Source: Polynucleobacter meluiroseus
GTDB lineage: Bacteria; Pseudomonadota; Gammaproteobacteria; Burkholderiales; Burkholderiaceae
Reading direction: 5' to 3'
Assembly: GCA_945867755.1 (NCBI GenBank)
Contig: CAMBJN010000051.1
Location: forward strand, 1 to 8,767
DNA: 8,767 nucleotides
Positions 5,695 through 8,767 of this stretch are shown piece after piece (the stretch's first letter is position 1; every line of letters starts with the position of its first letter). The notes beneath the pieces are model-generated. The model saw only the letters and a program-made list of their open reading frames with translations, had not been told where the DNA came from and made no database searches. A program made the translations under genes and the position numbers.

Positions 5695-6808
5695 AGAAGA
5701 AGATGTCATCATTCATTTCTGGCAAGACATTGTTGATCAAGCACTCCTGGCAAAAGCCAGCGACATTCATATTGAGCCAGAAAACGGAGTAAGCCATGTG
5801 CGCTTGCGCGTTGATGGCTGCCTGAGTCACTTAAGAACTTCACCAGCACACTGGCATGAGCGACTCTCTAGTCGAGTCAAAATTTTGGCACGCTTTGATA
5901 TTTCTGAAAAACGCCTGCCTCAAGATGGTCAAATGTTATTGAGTAGCTCCAAGAGTGCCAACTTCAACAACATTGATTGCCGAGTCTCAACCCTACCCAC
6001 ACTGCATGGTGAGAAAATTGTTTTAAGGGTCTTAAGTAAACAAGAAGGCGATCTTGATATCAATAAGATTGGTCTTGATCAGACTCAAAGAAAAAATTTA
6101 CTGCACTGCCTTGAGCAGGCTCAAGGAATGATATTGGTCACTGGCCCCACTGGTAGTGGCAAAACTCAAACTCTTTATAGCTGCTTGAAATATTTAATGG
6201 ATGGTAGCCGAAACATCACCAGTATTGAAGATCCTGTTGAGATTCAACTGCAAGGAATTAATCAGGTGCCAATCAATGAAAAAGCGGGCTTGCGCTTTGA
6301 TGTGGCATTAAGGGCATTGATGAGACAAGATCCTGATGTCATCATGGTGGGAGAAATCAGAGACGCTGTGACAGCAAAGATTGCATTGCAAGCCGCTGAA
6401 ACAGGTCATCTAGTTTTAGCCACTCTGCATGCCAACGATGCACCCAGTGCAATCTTCAGACTAAAACAATTGGGGTGCTTACACGGTGATATTGCCAACA
6501 ATATCAGTTGCATCACCGCGCAAAGATTGGTGCGCATCTTCTGCACTGCTTGTGTGGGCAATCAAACGAAAACCCAAGCTGAGTTGTGCGGAGCCTGCAA
6601 TGGCAATGGCTTTCATGGTCGAACAGCGGTTCATCAAGTGATGCGCTTATCCGATCAATTGAGACAGCTGATTGAGAATGAGGCGCCCTTGAGTACTATT
6701 CAAGCCCAATGCCATATGGAAAAAATATCCACCCTGAAAGAATCTGCTCAAACTCTACTTGCGGCAGGGGTGAGCTCTGAAAATGAAATCAGGCGTCACA
6801 TAGCATGA
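5687..6808 (+). CDS. pilB: Type IV pilus / type II secretion assembly ATPase, N-terminally short
   Basis: This GspE/PilB-family hexameric ATPase powers pilin polymerisation from the cytoplasmic face of the inner membrane. Its 373 residues contain the N2 domain (ASDIHIEP, 24-31), Walker A GPTGSGKT (153-160), the Asp box SIEDPVE (179-185), Walker B DVIMVGEIRD (217-226), the His box TGHLVLATLHAND (239-251) and a zinc-binding CxxC pair (286-289 and 301-304) before FHGR. All catalytic motifs are intact. Two things are odd. The N-terminal MshEN/T2SSE_N domain of roughly 150 or more residues is missing, and the linker between the CxxC motifs is only 11 residues, shorter than usual. The start is uncertain: ATG 5687 gives an ATGATTGA overlap with the previous stop, whereas ATG 5648 adds 13 residues (MSSSLRRSAFISR) inside the corB gene. 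Neither has a well-spaced Shine-Dalgarno. With pilC and pilD following, a pilus role is more likely than general secretion. Confidence 0.92.
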   Translation: MIEEEDVIIHFWQDIVDQALLAKASDIHIEPENGVSHVRLRVDGCLSHLRTSPAHWHERLSSRVKILARFDISEKRLPQDGQMLLSSSKSANFNNIDCRVSTLPTLHGEKIVLRVLSKQEGDLDINKIGLDQTQRKNLLHCLEQAQGMILVTGPTGSGKTQTLYSCLKYLMDGSRNITSIEDPVEIQLQGINQVPINEKAGLRFDVALRALMRQDPDVIMVGEIRDAVTAKIALQAAETGHLVLATLHANDAPSAIFRLKQLGCLHGDIANNISCITAQRLVRIFCTACVGNQTKTQAELCGACNGNGFHGRTAVHQVMRLSDQLRQLIENEAPLSTIQAQCHMEKISTLKESAQTLLAAGVSSENEIRRHIA

Positions 6809-7809
6809 AAGAAACTGCTCAACTTCACTTGATTAGACAACTTCATTCACTCTTAAAGTCGGGGCTGTCTTTGCTAGATGCCATTCAAATGATGGGGCTG
6901 ACTCATATTCAAAAATCATTGGCCAATGGCAACAGTCTCTCTTACTCTTTAACAAAAATGGGATTTCATCCATTTTGCATCAGCTTGCTACAAACTGGAG
7001 AGGCTACCGGTAATCTTGTAGACAGCCTTTCACAAGCTGCCACTTATCTTGATAAACAAATCAAACTACAAAAGAAAATTAAAAAAGCGTTGAGCTATCC
7101 GTGCATCGTTCTCGGTGTTTCCGCTCTTGTTTTGATCGCGATGTTTCAGTGGGTAATTCCCAGCTTTGAAAGTATGTTTGCCAACTTTCAAGCAGAGCTT
7201 CCTTGGCCTACTAGATTTCTAATTAACAGCTCTCACTGGGTACAAAGTTATTTTTTCTATTGGGCCATAGCGTTTCTTTGCCTAACAGTCTTATTCCACA
7301 TCATTTGGAGAAAAAATTCTCAAACCCAACAAGTGGTAGACCTCCTCTTATTGAAACTTCCAATTTTTGGTCAAATTCGGAAAAGCTCCTTGCTAATTCA
7401 GTGGAGCCGAAATATCTCATTATTAACCTCGCGAGGAGTACCGATTCTTGAAGCTTTGAAACAAACAGCTCTGCACTCAAATGACTGGATCAGTTTTAAT
7501 TTTTGCGCACAAATCAATATTTCTTTGGCGCAAGGTTGGTCACTCTCAGAATCCATTGGCCAAGCATCGGGGCAATCTCTTTTAACCCACAAAGAACAAA
7601 TTCAATTAATCAAAGTTGGTGAGGTGTCTGGGGATTTACCTCAAATGCTTGCTAATATCGCCAATCAAGAAGAAGATCACTTAGACCACATGATTGATCA
7701 ATTGGCTCAAAGCATTGAACCATGCTTGATGCTCATCATGGGACTTATCATTGGATGCTTGGTAGTCTCTTTGTATTTACCTATTTTTGAAATGGGCCAG
7801 ATTCTTTGA
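6805..7809 (+). CDS. pilC: Type IV pilus inner-membrane platform protein, short form
   Basis: PilC/GspF proteins form the inner-membrane platform on which PilB acts. The 334-residue product has two T2SSF repeats. The first (about 6-122) includes RQLHSLLKSGLSLLDAI, LLQTGEATGNL (61-71) and KIKKALSYPCIVLG (91-104). The second (about 196-318) includes IQWSRNISLLTSRGVPILEAL (198-218, seen in part) and IKVGEVSGDLPQML (269-282). Hydrophobic segments at about 98-118, 148-168 and 304-326 fit the family's three membrane helices. Canonical members are about 400 residues. This one starts directly at the RQL region, without the leading 50-60 residues, and the first repeat has a shortened stretch after QMMGL (27-32) before NGNSLSYSL. 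The ATG overlaps the pilB stop as ATGA, a sign of coupled translation. No frameshift or in-frame stop is visible, so I read it as a compact working gene. Confidence 0.92.
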   Translation: MKETAQLHLIRQLHSLLKSGLSLLDAIQMMGLTHIQKSLANGNSLSYSLTKMGFHPFCISLLQTGEATGNLVDSLSQAATYLDKQIKLQKKIKKALSYPCIVLGVSALVLIAMFQWVIPSFESMFANFQAELPWPTRFLINSSHWVQSYFFYWAIAFLCLTVLFHIIWRKNSQTQQVVDLLLLKLPIFGQIRKSSLLIQWSRNISLLTSRGVPILEALKQTALHSNDWISFNFCAQINISLAQGWSLSESIGQASGQSLLTHKEQIQLIKVGEVSGDLPQMLANIANQEEDHLDHMIDQLAQSIEPCLMLIMGLIIGCLVVSLYLPIFEMGQIL

Positions 7810-8261
7810 TTGAGATTTTTTCCGCAGCCATCATCATTGGTATTCTATTGATACTGTCTTGGATAGATTTCAAGACTTTTCTTTTGCCCGACTATCTGAC
7901 TTATGGATTGATTGCCTACGGCTTACTGTCTAATATTTTCTTGGGGCTTGGCTGGGCCTCAATCGAATCATCCATGCTGGGAGCTCTATTTGGATTTATG
8001 AGTCTTTATATCCTGAACCAGCTGTATTTAAAAATCAGAGATCATCATGGCATTGGCATGGGTGATGCAAAGTTATTGGCTGGGCTTGGCTCTTGCCTAG
8101 GCATTCAGAGCCTGCCCTACATTCTTTTAATTGCATCGGTATCCGGCTTGATCGGTGGTTATGTTTGGCTAAAAATTCATGGGCAAGATCGCACTCATGC
8201 ATTTCCTTTTGGGCCCTTTATTGCATTTGGTGGCATCATTGTTTTGTTATGGCAGATTTAA
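7806..8261 (+). CDS. pilD: Prepilin peptidase, peptidase domain only
   Basis: Prepilin peptidases are inner-membrane aspartic proteases that remove the leader from type IV prepilins before assembly. The 151-residue, highly hydrophobic product is a peptidase A24 domain. The first catalytic aspartate lies in SWIDFKTFLLPD (D21), the second in GIGMGDAKLL (D87), and the ending PFGPFIAFG (134-142) is typical of the family. Standard PilD is about 270-290 residues, with an N-terminal zinc-binding (CxxC) domain that N-methylates the mature pilin. That half is wholly absent, because the gene begins right after pilC. The only usable start that keeps D21 is TTG 7806, which overlaps the pilC stop as TTGA (ATT 7809 would be rarer). 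Peptidase-only relatives occur in Tad systems and archaea, but the context here is pilB-pilC-coaE. It overlaps coaE by 13 bases. Confidence 0.88.
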   Translation: MIEIFSAAIIIGILLILSWIDFKTFLLPDYLTYGLIAYGLLSNIFLGLGWASIESSMLGALFGFMSLYILNQLYLKIRDHHGIGMGDAKLLAGLGSCLGIQSLPYILLIASVSGLIGGYVWLKIHGQDRTHAFPFGPFIAFGGIIVLLWQI

Positions 8262-8767
8262 AAACCAAGCCCTCAGATAGCCCAAGTCATCCATCTCATC
8301 TTTTAAGAGTTGGGCTGACCGGAGGCATTGGCAGCGGGAAGAGTGCGGTTGCAACAGAATTAGAGAAATGTGGTGCCGCCATCATCGATACCGACCTCAT
8401 TGCTCATGACATCACAAAACCCAATGGTCTAGCCATGGGTGGTATTGAGCAAGCTTTTGGTCACGAGTTTTTACTTGAAGATGGCTCTTTAGATAGGCAA
8501 AAGATGAGGGGGCTTATTTTTTCGGATCCAAAAGCCAAAGAAAAGCTTGAAAAAATCACCCACCCTTTGATCTATCAAGAAGCCAATCGCTTAAGCCTTC
8601 TAAATCAAGCCAAGAATCCTGCCTATCTTGTTTACGTGGTGCCTTTATTGGTCGAATCTGGCTTTTGGATCAATCAATCCCCTCAAGCTTTGGATTGTAT
8701 TGTGGTTGTTGATTGTCCTGAACCCCAACAAATAGCTAGGGTTCAGAATAGAAATGGTCTTGAAGTA
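8249..8767 (+). CDS. coaE: Dephospho-CoA kinase (3' end outside window)
   Basis: CoaE phosphorylates the 3'-hydroxyl of dephospho-CoA with ATP, the final step in making coenzyme A, in the cytoplasm. The visible 173 residues carry the P-loop GLTGGIGSGKS (22-32), IIDTDLIAH (45-53) with the catalytic-type aspartates, THPLI (104-108), VVPLLVESG (130-138) and the VVDCPEPQQIARVQNRNG (153-170) stretch. Roughly 30 residues are expected beyond the window edge. The ATG at 8249 lies inside the end of pilD. No other ATG, GTG or TTG occurs before the P-loop, so a Pro/Ser-rich head of about 19 residues precedes the fold. Its position directly after pilD is conserved in many beta- and gammaproteobacteria and suggests cotranscription with the pil genes rather than a shared function. 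Confidence 0.94.
   Translation, partial: MADLKTKPSDSPSHPSHLLRVGLTGGIGSGKSAVATELEKCGAAIIDTDLIAHDITKPNGLAMGGIEQAFGHEFLLEDGSLDRQKMRGLIFSDPKAKEKLEKITHPLIYQEANRLSLLNQAKNPAYLVYVVPLLVESGFWINQSPQALDCIVVVDCPEPQQIARVQNRNGLEV

Noticed and set aside
5687..8261. pil genes as pseudogenes
   Set aside because: The reading frames are open throughout, PilB and PilD catalytic motifs are intact, and the junctions overlap neatly, which does not look like decay.
1..8767. Mobile element, defence island or CRISPR array
   Set aside because: No transposase, integrase, repeat array or foreign-looking composition was seen; every gene belongs to a conserved chromosomal neighbourhood.

Overview
The window is an ordinary-looking chromosomal stretch from what is most likely a low-genome-size betaproteobacterium of the Burkholderiales, closest in appearance to Polynucleobacter. 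This is an inference from gene order and base composition. The order CNP1-like / proB / obgE / rpmA / rplU facing away from ispB, followed by a CorB-type DUF21-CBS protein, pilB, pilC, pilD and coaE, is the arrangement I know from betaproteobacteria. The DNA is only moderately GC-rich, well below Burkholderia or Ralstonia. I see no insertion sequence, phage gene, CRISPR array, tRNA or rRNA, and no gene-free stretch above about 200 bases.

Left half (1-3091). A CNP1-like exported protein runs in from the left edge on the + strand and meets, tail to tail, a minus-strand cluster read in the order rplU, rpmA, obgE, proB. The cluster starts from a near-consensus sigma-70 promoter (TTGACT, 17-base spacer, TATAAT) with an A/T-rich upstream region and a GC-containing discriminator. 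It makes ribosomal proteins L21 and L27, the ribosome-assembly GTPase Obg and glutamate 5-kinase. A strong intrinsic terminator lies between rpmA and obgE, and its U-tract ends about ten bases from the obgE start codon. Expression of obgE and proB therefore probably depends on read-through.

Right half (3287-8767). ispB makes the long polyprenyl tail of ubiquinone and stands alone. After a 140-base gap comes a tightly packed run of five overlapping genes: the CorB-like membrane protein, pilB, pilC, pilD and coaE, the last cut by the window edge. Consecutive genes overlap by 8, 4, 4 and 13 bases, which suggests one transcript and translational coupling. The pil genes encode the extension ATPase, the inner-membrane platform and the prepilin peptidase of a type IV pilus or related machine. 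CoaE performs the last step of coenzyme A synthesis.

The most notable feature is a pattern of shortening. ProB has only its kinase domain and no PUA domain. PilB lacks the N-terminal domain of the family, PilC starts late in its first domain, and PilD consists of the aspartic peptidase domain alone, without the usual zinc/N-methyltransferase half. Catalytic motifs are intact in PilB, PilD and ProB, so these look like streamlined working proteins rather than pseudogenes. I found no clearly novel system here.
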